Source: an uncultured Aquimarina sp.
GTDB taxonomy: Bacteria; Bacteroidota; Bacteroidia; Flavobacteriales; Flavobacteriaceae
Assembly (NCBI GenBank): GCA_947489195.1
Contig: CANLCT010000019.1
Span: forward strand, 1-64,000
DNA length: 64,000 nt
Direction: 5' to 3'
Shown here one piece after another: positions 25,472 through 34,249 of the stretch (position 1 is the stretch's first letter; each line of letters opens with the position of its first letter). Below the pieces are notes generated by a model. It was not told the origin of the DNA. It saw nothing but the letters and a program-made list of their open reading frames with translations, and ran no database searches. Made by a program: the position numbers and the translations under genes.

Positions 25472-26548
25472 TTACTTAGCTATATTGTGTTGGTGACTAA
25501 TTGATTCTTGATGAATTGCAGAATATACTTTTTCAATAAATTCTTCACTTAAACCAACTTGACTTCCATCGTTAATCATCTTATTTTTAATAGCATTCCA
25601 ACGATCATTTTGCAAAATTTGAACATTATTGGCTGCTTTTACTTTTCCAATTTCATCAGAAATTGACATACGCTTTGCTAATTGTTGTAAAATACTTTCA
25701 TCAGCAATATCAATACGCGCTCTTAATTCATTTAATGCATTTTGGTAAGCTTCTGTACCACCTTCGCTACGTACTTTCAAATCTTTCATAATTTGAATAA
25801 GCGTTTCAGGAGTAATTTGCTGTTTAGCATCACTCCATGCATTATCAGGGTCGTAATGAGACTCTATAATCATTCCATCAAAATTCAAGTCTAAACCTGT
25901 TTGACATAAATCTTGAATAATATCTCGACGCCCTGCAATATGAGAAGGGTCTAATATAATTGGTAAATCTGGGAACTTAGCTTGTAAGTCAATTGGAATT
26001 TGCCACTCTGGAATATTTCTATACTTCGTTTTTTCGTAAGTAGAAAAACCTCTGTGTATCACTCCTAAATTTTTAACATCACAAGTATAAAAACGCTCAA
26101 CCGCTCCTAACCATAAAGCTAAGTCTGGGTTGATAGGATTTTTAACTAATACTGGATTTTTTATTCCTCTACAAGCTTCTGCAATATCTTGAACAATAAA
26201 AGGAGAAACGGTACTACGCGCACCAATCCACAAAATATCAATATCATGTTCCAACGCTAATTCTACGTGGTGTGGATTTGCTACCTCAGTAGCCGTAAGC
26301 ATTCCTGTTTCTTTTTTAGCAGTTTGTAGCCATTTTAATCCTAAAGCACCAACACCTTCAAAGTTTCCAGGGCGTGTACGTGGTTTCCAGATTCCTGCAC
26401 GTAAAACAGATGCATCTGAATCTTTTAATTGATGTGCAATTTTTACTACTTGATCCTCTGTTTCTGCACTACAAGGTCCCGCAATTACTAAAGGGTGATC
26501 TAACTTGTAGGCATCTAACCAATTTCTAAGTTCCTTTTTGTTTTCCAT
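25472..26548 (-). CDS. Bifunctional DAHP synthase / chorismate mutase type II
   Basis: A 358-residue fusion. Residues about 1-265 are a KDO8P-synthase-like (type I beta) DAHP synthase: VIAGPCSAETEDQ, LRAGIWKPRTRPGNFEG, WIGARSTVSPF, LVKNPINPD and ILDPSHIAGRRD are the substrate and metal motifs. Residues about 270-350 are an AroQ chorismate mutase helix bundle: LNELRARIDIADESILQQLAKRM. It makes DAHP from phosphoenolpyruvate and erythrose-4-phosphate and converts chorismate to prephenate. It is the last gene of the aromatic block, 196 bp after tyrA, so it may also have its own promoter. The mutase domain probably doubles as an allosteric unit, as in related fusions. Confidence 0.95.
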   Translation of the reverse strand: MENKKELRNWLDAYKLDHPLVIAGPCSAETEDQVVKIAHQLKDSDASVLRAGIWKPRTRPGNFEGVGALGLKWLQTAKKETGMLTATEVANPHHVELALEHDIDILWIGARSTVSPFIVQDIAEACRGIKNPVLVKNPINPDLALWLGAVERFYTCDVKNLGVIHRGFSTYEKTKYRNIPEWQIPIDLQAKFPDLPIILDPSHIAGRRDIIQDLCQTGLDLNFDGMIIESHYDPDNAWSDAKQQITPETLIQIMKDLKVRSEGGTEAYQNALNELRARIDIADESILQQLAKRMSISDEIGKVKAANNVQILQNDRWNAIKNKMINDGSQVGLSEEFIEKVYSAIHQESISHQHNIAK

Positions 26549-26744
26549 TGTAAATGAGTTGTGTGTCGCTAAACACTTTTTATTCTTATTTGTATTTAAT
26601 TATTTAAGAAAAAAGAAATTCGAATATAGATAATAGACATACTAAATATTTCCTATTAAACTCATATACTGATTTGCCTATATTCTTTCTTCTTTTGTCT
26701 TTTATTTTATTCTTATTGTTTAATAATAAACTTATTTATAACAA

Positions 26745-27593
26745 TTACTTAATACCTTGTAAAATTGTTTTAATCCTATTAGTATCTTTCATTTCATTAA
26801 AAATATCTTCATCATTACCTGCCTCCATTAAGGCTTTAAATGCTATCAAATTATCAATATATTCTTGCAAAGCCTCTATTACATTTTCCTTATTTTGTTT
26901 AAAAATAGGTGTCCACATTGCTGGGGAACTTTTGGCTAAACGCACGGTAGATGCAAATCCACTACCTGCCATGTCAAAAATATCACGTTCATTTTTTTCT
27001 TTTTCGATAACCGTTTTTCCTAACATAAATGAACTTACATGCGATAAATGCGACACATAAGCAATATGTTTATCATGAGATGCGGCATCCATATATCGAA
27101 TACGCATTCCTAAACGATTAAAAATATCCAAAGCTAACGCTACTTGCTTTTGCCCTGTTTTTTCAACCTCACAAATAATATTTGCTTTTCCTCTGAACAA
27201 ATTAGCCAAAGCCGCTTTTGGACCAGAAAACTCAGTACCTGCAATTGGGTGAGCTGCTAAATAGCAAGCTCTATTAGAATGATTTACTACCTGATCACAT
27301 AGTTTTTCTTTGGTTGATCCCACATCAAAAACCAAGCAATCAGCAGTTACTTTATCTAACACCTGAGGTAGCACTATTCGAGCAATATCTACAGGAATAG
27401 CAATAATAACCACATCTGCCTCATACAAGTTTGCAAATGTAGTACTTTTATCAACAAAGCCCAATGAAATTGCTGTTGTCAAGTTTTCTTCATTAGCATC
27501 AATACCATATATAACAGCATCTTTATAAGCCACTTTTATATCGGTTACTAATGAACCTCCTATTAACCCTACTCCTATTACAAAAACTTTCAT
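26745..27593 (-). CDS. tyrA: Prephenate dehydrogenase
   Basis: A 282-residue NAD-dependent dehydrogenase making 4-hydroxyphenylpyruvate for tyrosine. VFIGVGLIGGSLVTDIK-type Rossmann motif at residues 3-16, AIPVDIARIVLPQ, DVGSTKE and CYLAAHPIAGTE with the catalytic histidine are all present. The helical C-terminal dimer domain contains AYVSHLSHVSSFML. No ACT or chorismate mutase domain is fused. It is the third gene after the attenuator. Confidence 0.95.
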   Translation of the reverse strand: MKVFVIGVGLIGGSLVTDIKVAYKDAVIYGIDANEENLTTAISLGFVDKSTTFANLYEADVVIIAIPVDIARIVLPQVLDKVTADCLVFDVGSTKEKLCDQVVNHSNRACYLAAHPIAGTEFSGPKAALANLFRGKANIICEVEKTGQKQVALALDIFNRLGMRIRYMDAASHDKHIAYVSHLSHVSSFMLGKTVIEKEKNERDIFDMAGSGFASTVRLAKSSPAMWTPIFKQNKENVIEALQEYIDNLIAFKALMEAGNDEDIFNEMKDTNRIKTILQGIK

Positions 27594-27713
27594 TAATCTG
27601 ATTCGCTTAACACGAATTGCTACTAGTTGTTTACCTTAAGCAATTAGCTTTCTTTTACTATTAATTTTATCTTTCTAATAACCTTAAAACCTTTTGATTC
27701 CCTTTTTGTGAGT

Positions 27714-28874
27714 TTAAATAAACCCATCCAAACGATTAATGGCTTCTTCTATAGCTTTTTCATCAATACATAATGAAAAACGTATATATCCTTTTCCTTG
27801 AGTTCCAAAAATAGTCCCTGGTGTTATAAATATTGATTTCTCATATAAAATACGATCAATAAAAGCCTCGGCATCAACAATATGTTTAGGCAATTTTGAC
27901 CACACAAACATACCTGTTGCATTTTCGTCATACGTACAGCCTAGCATTGTGGCTAATTTCCAAATCAATTTTCTTCGTTTAGTATATACCGCATTCATGG
28001 TTTCAAACCAATCTGCCCCACATTCCAATGCTGCAATAGCTCCTTTTTGTAACCCTTGAAACATACCGCTATCCATATTACTCTTTACTTTTAGAATAGC
28101 TTCAATTTTTTCTTTGTCACCTAACACCATCCCTACGCGCCAGCCTGCCATATTAAATGTTTTACTCAAAGAGTTTAATTCAATGGCCACTTTTTTTGCA
28201 CCTGGAATGCTTAAAATGCTCATTGGTTCAGGGTTCAGCACAAAACTATATGGATTATCATTTACCAATAATATATTATGTTTTTTAGCAAAAGTGATCA
28301 AATTGGCATACATTTTTTTTGATCCAGCCGCTCCTGTTGGCATATGGGGATAATTAATCCACATGATTTTCACCTTACTTAGATCTTGTTTTGATAAAGC
28401 TTCTAAATTAGGCTGCCAATCATTTTCAGCTGATAAATCATAAAAAACAGGTTCAGCTCCTAACAATTTAGTCACCGACGTGTATGTCGGATATCCTGGA
28501 TTAGGAATAAGCACCTGATCTCCTTCATTCAAATATGCCATTGAAATGTGCATAATACCTTCCTTTGACCCCATTAATGGTAGCACTTCAGTATCCACAT
28601 TTAAATTAACTTCATAGTGCTGTTCGTAAAAACTTATTATAGCTTTTCTTAATTCGGGTAAGCCTTGATAGCTTTGATATTTATGAGCCCCATCAATCAA
28701 AACAGCATCAGTAATTGCTTTAATTACTGTTGTTGGAGGTTCCAAATCAGGACTTCCAATTGCCATGTTAATCACTGGTTTTCCTTGTAAAACCAAAGAG
28801 CGTACCTCTCTCAATTTTTTAGAAAAGTAATATTCTTCAACCGTTTCCAAGCGTTTTGCTGTTACTATACTCAT
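27714..28874 (-). CDS. Class I/II pyridoxal phosphate aminotransferase
   Basis: A 386-residue fold-type I aminotransferase. Motifs are NMAIGSPDLEPP, YQSYQGLPELRKAI, NPGYPTY, the PLP-contact INYPHMPTGA, and the PLP-lysine segment ELNSLSKTFNMAGWRVG. FVWSKLP and IRFSLCIDE contain the substrate-carboxylate arginine. Placed between pheA and tyrA and overlapping pheA by 4 bp, it most likely transaminates prephenate or phenyl/4-hydroxyphenylpyruvate. LL-diaminopimelate-type aminotransferases look similar, so specificity is inferred from context. Confidence 0.88.
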   Translation of the reverse strand: MSIVTAKRLETVEEYYFSKKLREVRSLVLQGKPVINMAIGSPDLEPPTTVIKAITDAVLIDGAHKYQSYQGLPELRKAIISFYEQHYEVNLNVDTEVLPLMGSKEGIMHISMAYLNEGDQVLIPNPGYPTYTSVTKLLGAEPVFYDLSAENDWQPNLEALSKQDLSKVKIMWINYPHMPTGAAGSKKMYANLITFAKKHNILLVNDNPYSFVLNPEPMSILSIPGAKKVAIELNSLSKTFNMAGWRVGMVLGDKEKIEAILKVKSNMDSGMFQGLQKGAIAALECGADWFETMNAVYTKRRKLIWKLATMLGCTYDENATGMFVWSKLPKHIVDAEAFIDRILYEKSIFITPGTIFGTQGKGYIRFSLCIDEKAIEEAINRLDGFI

Positions 28875-29701
28875 GCTTTTTGGTTTTTGTATTCACCAAG
28901 TATTTTAAATTCTGTAGCCATTATTTCTAAAATCGATGTTGCTTTTTCATAATTAATACTACTTTCAAAAGTTACATCGACAAAAAAGGCATATTTCCAA
29001 GGTTTATCTATTACTGGTAACGATTGTATTTTTGTTAAATTCATTCGGCAGTCACTCAGTACATTTAATACGGCTGCTAAACTGCCTCGTTTATGATCCA
29101 ACACAAACTTTAATGAAGCTTTATCGACCTCTTCCTTTTTTACACCTGAATCATTTCTGGTATTTAAAATAAAAAAGCGTGTACTGTTGGTTTTTATTGT
29201 CTGTATATCTTCTGCCAATACATTTAAATTATAAATATTAGCTGCAGTTTTTCCCGCTATAGCGGCAACACCTTCCAACTTATCATCATTAATTCGCTTT
29301 GCGACCTCAGCGGTATCGGCATCTTCAATTAATTTAATGTGTGAATGCCCTCTAAAAAACTCTTTACACTGTAATAAAGCCATTGGATGCGAGTATACTT
29401 CTTTTATATCAGAAATATTTTGCCCTTCTAACGCCATTAAACAATGATGTATTGGCAAATAGAATTCACCACTAATAGTTAAATTATGCTCATCAATATA
29501 TGCGTAATTAGGAATAATTGAACCTGCTATTGAATTTTCAATGGCCATTACGGCATCGGTACATAATCCTTTTTCTAAGTTGTATACTAACTCTTGAAAA
29601 GACATACATTCATTAATTTCAATATCACTTCCAAAATAAGTCAAGGCTACACCATGATGGTATGATCCTTTAACCCCTTGTATTCCTATAACTTGTTTCA
29701 T
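28871..29701 (-). CDS. pheA: Prephenate dehydratase
   Basis: A 276-residue prephenate dehydratase with C-terminal ACT domain, forming phenylpyruvate. GVKGSYHHGVALTYFG, AIENSIAGSIIPNY, SHPMALLQCKEFF and NSTRFFIL (the Thr-Arg-Phe catalytic motif) define the enzyme. KFVLDHKRGSLAAVLNVLSDC opens the ACT domain; the usual Glu-Ser-Arg-Pro Phe-binding motif reads KIQSLPV here. First gene of the aromatic block, translated 32 bp after a terminator-type attenuator. Feedback inhibition by Phe through the ACT domain is likely but altered in motif. Confidence 0.95.
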   Translation of the reverse strand: MKQVIGIQGVKGSYHHGVALTYFGSDIEINECMSFQELVYNLEKGLCTDAVMAIENSIAGSIIPNYAYIDEHNLTISGEFYLPIHHCLMALEGQNISDIKEVYSHPMALLQCKEFFRGHSHIKLIEDADTAEVAKRINDDKLEGVAAIAGKTAANIYNLNVLAEDIQTIKTNSTRFFILNTRNDSGVKKEEVDKASLKFVLDHKRGSLAAVLNVLSDCRMNLTKIQSLPVIDKPWKYAFFVDVTFESSINYEKATSILEIMATEFKILGEYKNQKA

Positions 29702-29732
29702 TTATTATACGCGTTACTTTCAATAATTGCAC

Positions 29733-29768
29733 AAAAAAATCCCGACTCTATTTCAGAATCGGGATTTT
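29733..29768 (-). terminator. Attenuator terminator in the pheA leader
   Basis: On the minus strand, AAAATCCCGATTCT (29768-29755) pairs with AGAGTCGGGATTTT (29749-29736), a 14-bp stem with one G-U pair and a 5-nt loop, followed directly by a run of T. It lies inside the leader, between the Phe-rich peptide and the pheA start, so it must be conditional. Confidence 0.88.
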
Positions 29769-29806
29769 ATATATTTAGCATTTTACTTTTTACATACCAA
29801 AATCCC
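29761..29806 (-). promoter_or_regulatory. Antiterminator pairing in the pheA leader
   Basis: On the minus strand, GGGATTTT just after the leader-peptide stop (29806-29799) is identical to the 3' arm of the terminator and perfectly complementary to AAAATCCC (29768-29761), the terminator's 5' arm. The two pairings exclude each other. A further pairing of CTTCT inside the leader peptide with AGAAG beside the first segment could give the protector hairpin. Confidence 0.8.
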
Positions 29807-29810
29807 TCTT

Positions 29811-29864
29811 CTATCTAAAAAAGAAGAAAAAATAAAATCGGTTGTAAAAAAACAAATTGCTCAT
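29811..29864 (-). CDS. pheL: Phe-rich leader peptide of the aromatic operon
   Basis: A 17-codon ORF reading MSNLFFYNRFYFFFFFR then TAG. Eight of 17 residues are Phe and two are Tyr, with five Phe codons in a row near the end. It begins 18 bp after a consensus -7 box and ends just before the antiterminator segment. This is the arrangement of classical ribosome-mediated attenuators: stalling at Phe codons when charged tRNA-Phe is scarce would favour the antiterminator. The gene symbol is by analogy with enterobacterial pheL. Confidence 0.85.
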   Translation of the reverse strand: MSNLFFYNRFYFFFFFR

Positions 29865-29881
29865 TGGCTTATTTTATACTG

Positions 29882-29911
29882 CAAATGTATTTAAACTTTT
29901 TACAATGCAAA
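29882..29911 (-). promoter_or_regulatory. Promoter of the pheA operon
   Basis: On the minus strand, TTTG (29911-29908), an 18-bp spacer and TACATTTG (29889-29882) match the Bacteroidota -33/-7 consensus exactly. Transcription would start around 29875, just before the leader peptide. Confidence 0.8.
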
Positions 29912-29935
29912 ATTTTTTGCCAATAAATTTTGCAT
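29905..29935. promoter_or_regulatory. Inverted repeat between pheA operon and gldA, possible operator
   Basis: ATGCAAAATTT (29905-29915) and AAATTTTGCAT (29925-29935) are perfect 11-bp inverted copies with a 9-bp spacer. The left arm contains the -33 TTTG of the pheA promoter, so a bound dimeric repressor would block it. No U-run follows, which argues against a terminator. Confidence 0.55.
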
Positions 29936-29973
29936 AAAAGAAAAATTAATAGCGTTATTCCTGTTTATAAAAT

Positions 29974-29981
29974 TATTTTTG
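29974..29981 (+). promoter_or_regulatory. -7 box upstream of gldA
   Basis: TATTTTTG fits TAnnTTTG and lies 18 bp before the gldA ATG chosen here. This position also argues against the in-frame TTG start at 29979. No clear -33 element is seen. Confidence 0.45.
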
Positions 29982-29999
29982 TTGTTAAAAAAGTTTAGC

Positions 30000-30908
30000 A
30001 TGTCGATCAAAGTTTCAAACCTTTCCAAACACTACGGTGATCAAAAAGCACTAAATAATGTCTCTTTTGATATTCCTAGTGGCCAAATAGTAGGCTTTTT
30101 GGGACCTAATGGAGCAGGGAAATCCACATTAATGAAATTACTAACCACTTATTTAACTCCAACTTATGGTGAAGCATTGGTTAATAATTTCAATATAAAC
30201 AGCCAAATAAAACAAGTGCAGCAAAGTATTGGATATTTACCAGAACATAATCCACTCTATTTGAACCAATACCCTAAAGAGTATTTGAGTTTTAATGCTA
30301 ACTTATATAAAGTAGCTCCATCCAGAATTAATGAAGTCATTGAATTGACAGGCTTACAAAACGAAACCAAAAAAAAAATTGGCGCCTTATCAAAAGGTTA
30401 CCGCCAGCGTGTTGGACTTGCCTGTGCCCTATTGCATGACCCAAAAGTATTACTACTAGATGAACCTACCACTGGTTTAGACCCTAATCAATTGGTAGAA
30501 ATAAGAAGTTTGATTAAAAGCTTAGGAAAAGACAAAACAGTTTTGCTTTCCACTCATATTATGCAAGAAGTTGAAGCCATGTGCGATCGAGTTCTAGTTA
30601 TAAATAAAGGCATACTGGTTACTGATCAACTTATAGACCACTCAAAAAAGCAACAGAATTTACTAGTTATGTTTAACAAAATTCCTAACATAAATGCTTT
30701 AAAACAACTTCCTAACGTTGCCGATGTAAACTCTGTTAAAGAGACACAATTTTTAATACGTTTTACTGATTTACCTGAACAAGAAAATTGTGCTACACTA
30801 ATTTTCGACTTTGCTGTAAACAACAATTTAAAATTAATCCAATTGCAACCTCAAGAAATAGATATTGAGCATTTGTTTAAAATGGCCACAAATACAAGCC
30901 ACAAATAA
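30000..30908 (+). CDS. gldA: Gliding-motility ABC transporter ATP-binding protein GldA
   Basis: A 302-residue ATPase; the ATG at 30000 (MSIKVSNLSKHYGDQKALNN) is preferred to a TTG seven codons upstream. Walker A is GPNGAGKSTLMK, signature LSKGYRQRVGLA, Walker B VLLLDEPTTGLDPNQ, switch THIMQEVEAMCDR. The PEHNPLYL and STHIMQEVEAMCD segments are those of GldA, which with GldF and GldG is needed for gliding in Flavobacterium. GldF/GldG are not adjacent here, which is common for gldA. Confidence 0.93.
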   Translation: MSIKVSNLSKHYGDQKALNNVSFDIPSGQIVGFLGPNGAGKSTLMKLLTTYLTPTYGEALVNNFNINSQIKQVQQSIGYLPEHNPLYLNQYPKEYLSFNANLYKVAPSRINEVIELTGLQNETKKKIGALSKGYRQRVGLACALLHDPKVLLLDEPTTGLDPNQLVEIRSLIKSLGKDKTVLLSTHIMQEVEAMCDRVLVINKGILVTDQLIDHSKKQQNLLVMFNKIPNINALKQLPNVADVNSVKETQFLIRFTDLPEQENCATLIFDFAVNNNLKLIQLQPQEIDIEHLFKMATNTSHK

Positions 30909-30979
30909 GAAAAACCCAAGTTTTGCTATAATAATTTAATAATTTCTTATATTTCATGCTACATAACTAACTTATTACC

Positions 30980-33265
30980 ATGAAATTAAACTTTTTTGCA
31001 TTTGCAGTATTCGCTGTAAGTACTATGACTACTGGTGCTACCACAAAAACCACAGTAGTTACAGGACCTCCTGTTCCTGTATTTTCTCAATCATCAATTA
31101 GTAAGGCTAAAAAATTACTTTCTTCACTTACGTTAGAAGAAAAAATTGGCCAAATGAATCAATTAACCATTACTTCATTTGAAAAAAGCCCAGGTGTTTT
31201 AGATGAGTCCAAACTAGAAGAAGCTATTGTAAAATACAATATTGGCTCTATACTAAATGTACCTGGTACAGGTGGAGTAACTCCTGAAGTATGGGGTAAA
31301 CTAATGGCTAAAATTGAAGCTATTTCGAATAAAACCGATAAAAAAATACCTATTCTTTATGGTATCGATGCCATACATGGATCAAGTTACACTGCGGGTG
31401 CTACACTATTCCCTCAACAAATAGGAATGGCTGCCACTTGGAATACCGACTTAGTGGAGCAAGGTACTCGTGTTTCGGCATACGAAACCAGAGCCTCATC
31501 TATTCCATGGGTTTTTTCACCAGACTTAGATTTACCACGCTCCCCTGTATGGTCCCGTTTATGGGAATCTTTTGGCGAGGATACTTACCTATCAAAATCT
31601 ATGGGAGTTGCCATGGTAAAAGGCTTTGAAGGAGACAACGTAGGAGACAAATATAATGTGGCTACCTGCATTAAACATTTTGTAGGTTATGGGAGCACTG
31701 TAACTGGTCGTGATCGTACACCTAGTATTATTCCAGACAGAGTATTACAACAATTTGATTTACCCATTTTTAAAGCTGCCATTGATGCCAAAGCTAAAAG
31801 TATCATGATTAGTTCTGGTGAAATAAACGGAACTCCCGTACATGCCAGTAAAAAAATGTTAACTACTATTTTAAAAGAACAACTTGGTTTTCAAGGCATG
31901 GTATTAACCGACTGGCAAGATATTATTTATTTATATACACGTCACAAAGTAGCCAAAGATAATCGCGAAGCAGTAAAAATTGCTATAAATGCAGGTATTG
32001 ATATGAGTATGGTTCCAGACAACTATACCTTTTACAATGATTTACTTTCATTAGCCAAAAGCGGCGAAGTTCCTATGACTAGAATTGACGATGCTGTACT
32101 GAAAATTTTAGCTCTTAAATATGAATTAGGTTTATTTGATCAGCCTTTTGTTGCGAAACCAAAAGATTACAAAAAATTTGGTTCTACCGAACATGAAACA
32201 CTAGCTTACAATGCTGCGGCAGAATCTATCACATTACTCAAAAATAATGACGGCATTTTACCTTTATCTAAAAACAAAAAAATACTTGTTACAGGATCAA
32301 CTGCCAATAGTATGAAGTTTTTAAATGGAGGATGGACATTTACTTGGCAAGGAGAAAAAGCCGATGAATTCGAAAAAGATGAACTTACTATTCTTGAAGC
32401 TTTTGAAAACAAAGTAGGTAAAGAAAATATAAGTTATGCCCAAGGTGTAGAAATTTTTAAAGAAGTTAATATTGCCGAAGCTGTAAAAAAAGCTCAATCC
32501 GTTGATGTTATTGTGTTATGTATTGGTGAACATAATTACACCGAAACCCCTGGCGATATTATGGGCTTAGCCATTACCGAACCACAACAAAAATTAGCCG
32601 AAGCTATACTCGCTACCGGAAAACCCGTTGTACTGGTTTTAAATGAAGGACGCCCAAGAACTATAACAGATTTTGAAAAGAAAACAAAAGCCACTATCCA
32701 ATGTTATTTACCCGGTAGTGAAGGTTCAAGAGCTTTAGTAGACATTATTTATGGTGATGTAAACCCAAGTGGCAGATTACCTTATAATTATCCTCGTTTT
32801 ACAAATTCATTACAAAAATACAACCGTAAATACACCGAAAGTTTAGGTGACGAGGAACAAAATGATGATGCCGATTATCAAAAAAGTTACAATCCTTTAT
32901 ACGAATTTGGAGCAGGTTTATCGTACACTACATTTGATTACAGCAATTTAATAGTAAACAAAAAAGAATTCGGAACTTCGGATACTATCGAAGTTTCGGT
33001 AACTGTCAAAAATACAGGGAAGCTGACAGGAAAAGAAGTGATTCAATTATACTTAAGAGATGAAATTGCTAGTATTACTCCCGAAGTAAAATCATTACGC
33101 GGATTTCAAAAAGTTAATCTTACTTCTGGCGAAAGTAAAACCGTAAAATTCACTTTAAACCCTCAAGACTTTCAATTCGTTAATGAAGCAGAAAAATGGG
33201 TTGCCGAACCCGGTGAGTTTACAATTAAAATTGGAAACTTAACTAAAAGTATTGAACTAAAATAA
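30980..33265 (+). CDS. Glycoside hydrolase family 3 beta-glucosidase
   Basis: A 761-residue secreted GH3 enzyme with a signal peptide in the first 20 residues. The N-terminal barrel has GIDAIHGSSYTAGATLFPQQ, KHFVGYG, and the nucleophile Asp311 in GMVLTDWQDI. The (alpha/beta)6 sandwich domain has ESITLLKNNDGILPL and VLNEGRPRTI, and a fibronectin-III-like C-terminus follows (VSVTVKNTGKLTGKEVIQLYL). It would release glucose or related residues from beta-linked oligosaccharides. No T9SS tail, so it is probably periplasmic. Strong terminator downstream. Confidence 0.94.
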   Translation: MKLNFFAFAVFAVSTMTTGATTKTTVVTGPPVPVFSQSSISKAKKLLSSLTLEEKIGQMNQLTITSFEKSPGVLDESKLEEAIVKYNIGSILNVPGTGGVTPEVWGKLMAKIEAISNKTDKKIPILYGIDAIHGSSYTAGATLFPQQIGMAATWNTDLVEQGTRVSAYETRASSIPWVFSPDLDLPRSPVWSRLWESFGEDTYLSKSMGVAMVKGFEGDNVGDKYNVATCIKHFVGYGSTVTGRDRTPSIIPDRVLQQFDLPIFKAAIDAKAKSIMISSGEINGTPVHASKKMLTTILKEQLGFQGMVLTDWQDIIYLYTRHKVAKDNREAVKIAINAGIDMSMVPDNYTFYNDLLSLAKSGEVPMTRIDDAVLKILALKYELGLFDQPFVAKPKDYKKFGSTEHETLAYNAAAESITLLKNNDGILPLSKNKKILVTGSTANSMKFLNGGWTFTWQGEKADEFEKDELTILEAFENKVGKENISYAQGVEIFKEVNIAEAVKKAQSVDVIVLCIGEHNYTETPGDIMGLAITEPQQKLAEAILATGKPVVLVLNEGRPRTITDFEKKTKATIQCYLPGSEGSRALVDIIYGDVNPSGRLPYNYPRFTNSLQKYNRKYTESLGDEEQNDDADYQKSYNPLYEFGAGLSYTTFDYSNLIVNKKEFGTSDTIEVSVTVKNTGKLTGKEVIQLYLRDEIASITPEVKSLRGFQKVNLTSGESKTVKFTLNPQDFQFVNEAEKWVAEPGEFTIKIGNLTKSIELK

Positions 33266-33288
33266 ATTAATACTACCCATATTTACTC

Positions 33289-33336
33289 AATCGAAGTCTT
33301 GTTTTTTTAACAAAAAACAAGACTTCGATTTTTTAT
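33289..33336 (+). terminator. Terminator of the GH3 gene
   Basis: An 18-bp perfect stem, AATCGAAGTCTTGTTTTT at 33289-33306 with its complement at 33313-33330, closed by a 6-nt loop and followed by TTTTATTT. It starts 24 bp after the GH3 stop codon. Confidence 0.92.
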
Positions 33337-33365
33337 TTCAACAAAGTTTATTCCTACAATTATTT

Positions 33366-33373
33366 TATATTTG
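33366..33373 (+). promoter_or_regulatory. -7 box upstream of the lipocalin-like lipoprotein gene
   Basis: TATATTTG matches TAnnTTTG and is followed by C. It is 22 bp before the ATG at 33395, supporting that start over the TTG at 33371, which lies within the box. Confidence 0.6.
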
Positions 33374-33394
33374 CAAGGAATTAAATACTTAAAT

Positions 33395-33994
33395 ATGAAA
33401 AAATTAAACTACTTATTAATTAGCCTTTTCATCTCTTTATGCCTATCTTCTTGTAGTGATGATGATGGAGGAGAATCATTCCCTGTAACTAACGCCACTG
33501 TTGAAAAAATTGCTGGAGAATGGGATCTTGTTGGTTTAGAAGTAAACAACGGGAAAAGCACAATCAAAATTCAAGGTCAAAACATATCTTCAACTTTTGT
33601 CCAAAAAGGAATTAATTTAGATTATGTTGCTGATTTTAAAACTAATCCTAATTTAGCAACAGCTACAGGAAGTTATACCATAGAAACAACCACTACATCT
33701 TTAGGTCAAACATCTACGCAATCATTAGATGTAAACACTGATGACTTTCCTACTAATTTACAAACTAGCGAATGGGAAATAATTGATGGTAGTCAAATAA
33801 AATCATCTGTAAGTGGTAATACTAGTACTTCTAAAATTTTAGAGCTTACTGACACTACTTTTAAATATTCAACAGACCTTTCTCAAGGGGAAGTTTTTGA
33901 CGCTGATTTTCTTGGAGCTGGAGGTATAAGTATTGAAGGTCTTGATTTTTCAGTAAGCGGTGAATTAATTACCACTTTGAAAAGGATCCAATAA
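33395..33994 (+). CDS. Lipocalin-like surface lipoprotein
   Basis: A 199-residue lipoprotein starting at the ATG at 33395. The signal peptide ends in the lipobox LSSC with Cys20, followed by SDDDGG, the acidic lipoprotein export signal that sends Bacteroidota lipoproteins to the cell surface. The body begins EKIAGEWDLVGLEVNNG, the usual opening of small lipocalin-like domains, and is Ser/Thr-rich beta structure with FKTNPNLATATGSYTI. Ligand and role are unknown. It is a single gene between two strong terminators. Confidence 0.78.
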   Translation: MKKLNYLLISLFISLCLSSCSDDDGGESFPVTNATVEKIAGEWDLVGLEVNNGKSTIKIQGQNISSTFVQKGINLDYVADFKTNPNLATATGSYTIETTTTSLGQTSTQSLDVNTDDFPTNLQTSEWEIIDGSQIKSSVSGNTSTSKILELTDTTFKYSTDLSQGEVFDADFLGAGGISIEGLDFSVSGELITTLKRIQ

Positions 33995-34025
33995 ATTAAT
34001 ATAAGAAATCTGATTATACTAAAAA

Positions 34026-34082
34026 AAGCAGAATATTTAATAAATTAAGTTTATCTATTTTAATTTATTAAATATTCTGCTT
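34026..34082 (+). terminator. Long-stem terminator after the lipoprotein gene
   Basis: Arms of 22 bp (34026-34047 and 34061-34082) are exact inverted copies beginning AAGCAGAATATTTAATAAAT, around a 13-nt loop. AGATTTTTT follows. It begins 32 bp after the stop codon. Confidence 0.85.
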
Positions 34083-34249
34083 AGATTTTTTAATCTTATT
34101 CCTAGATAAATCGCATCTCATCCTATCAACTAAATCTAATATTAATAAACCACAACTATTAGAACAAGTTTAAATAGCACTCACACTAAATACATAAATA
34201 TTAAAGTCATTATAGTATAGCTCCATATTATTTTGTGCTTAAAGCTCCT

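Noticed and set aside
26596..26640. 14-codon minus-strand ORF (MSIIYIRISFFLNN) upstream of the DAHP synthase gene, a possible second leader peptide
   Set aside because: Only two Phe and one Tyr, and the nearby GTGT/ACAC hairpin is weak and lacks a U-run on the minus strand, so no attenuator can be supported.
26674..27060. 128-codon plus-strand frame opposite tyrA
   Set aside because: Lies mostly antisense to the well-supported tyrA gene and starts in low-complexity AT-rich DNA.
29979..29999. TTG start seven codons upstream for gldA
   Set aside because: It overlaps the predicted -7 box and the extra residues are unlike other GldA N-termini.
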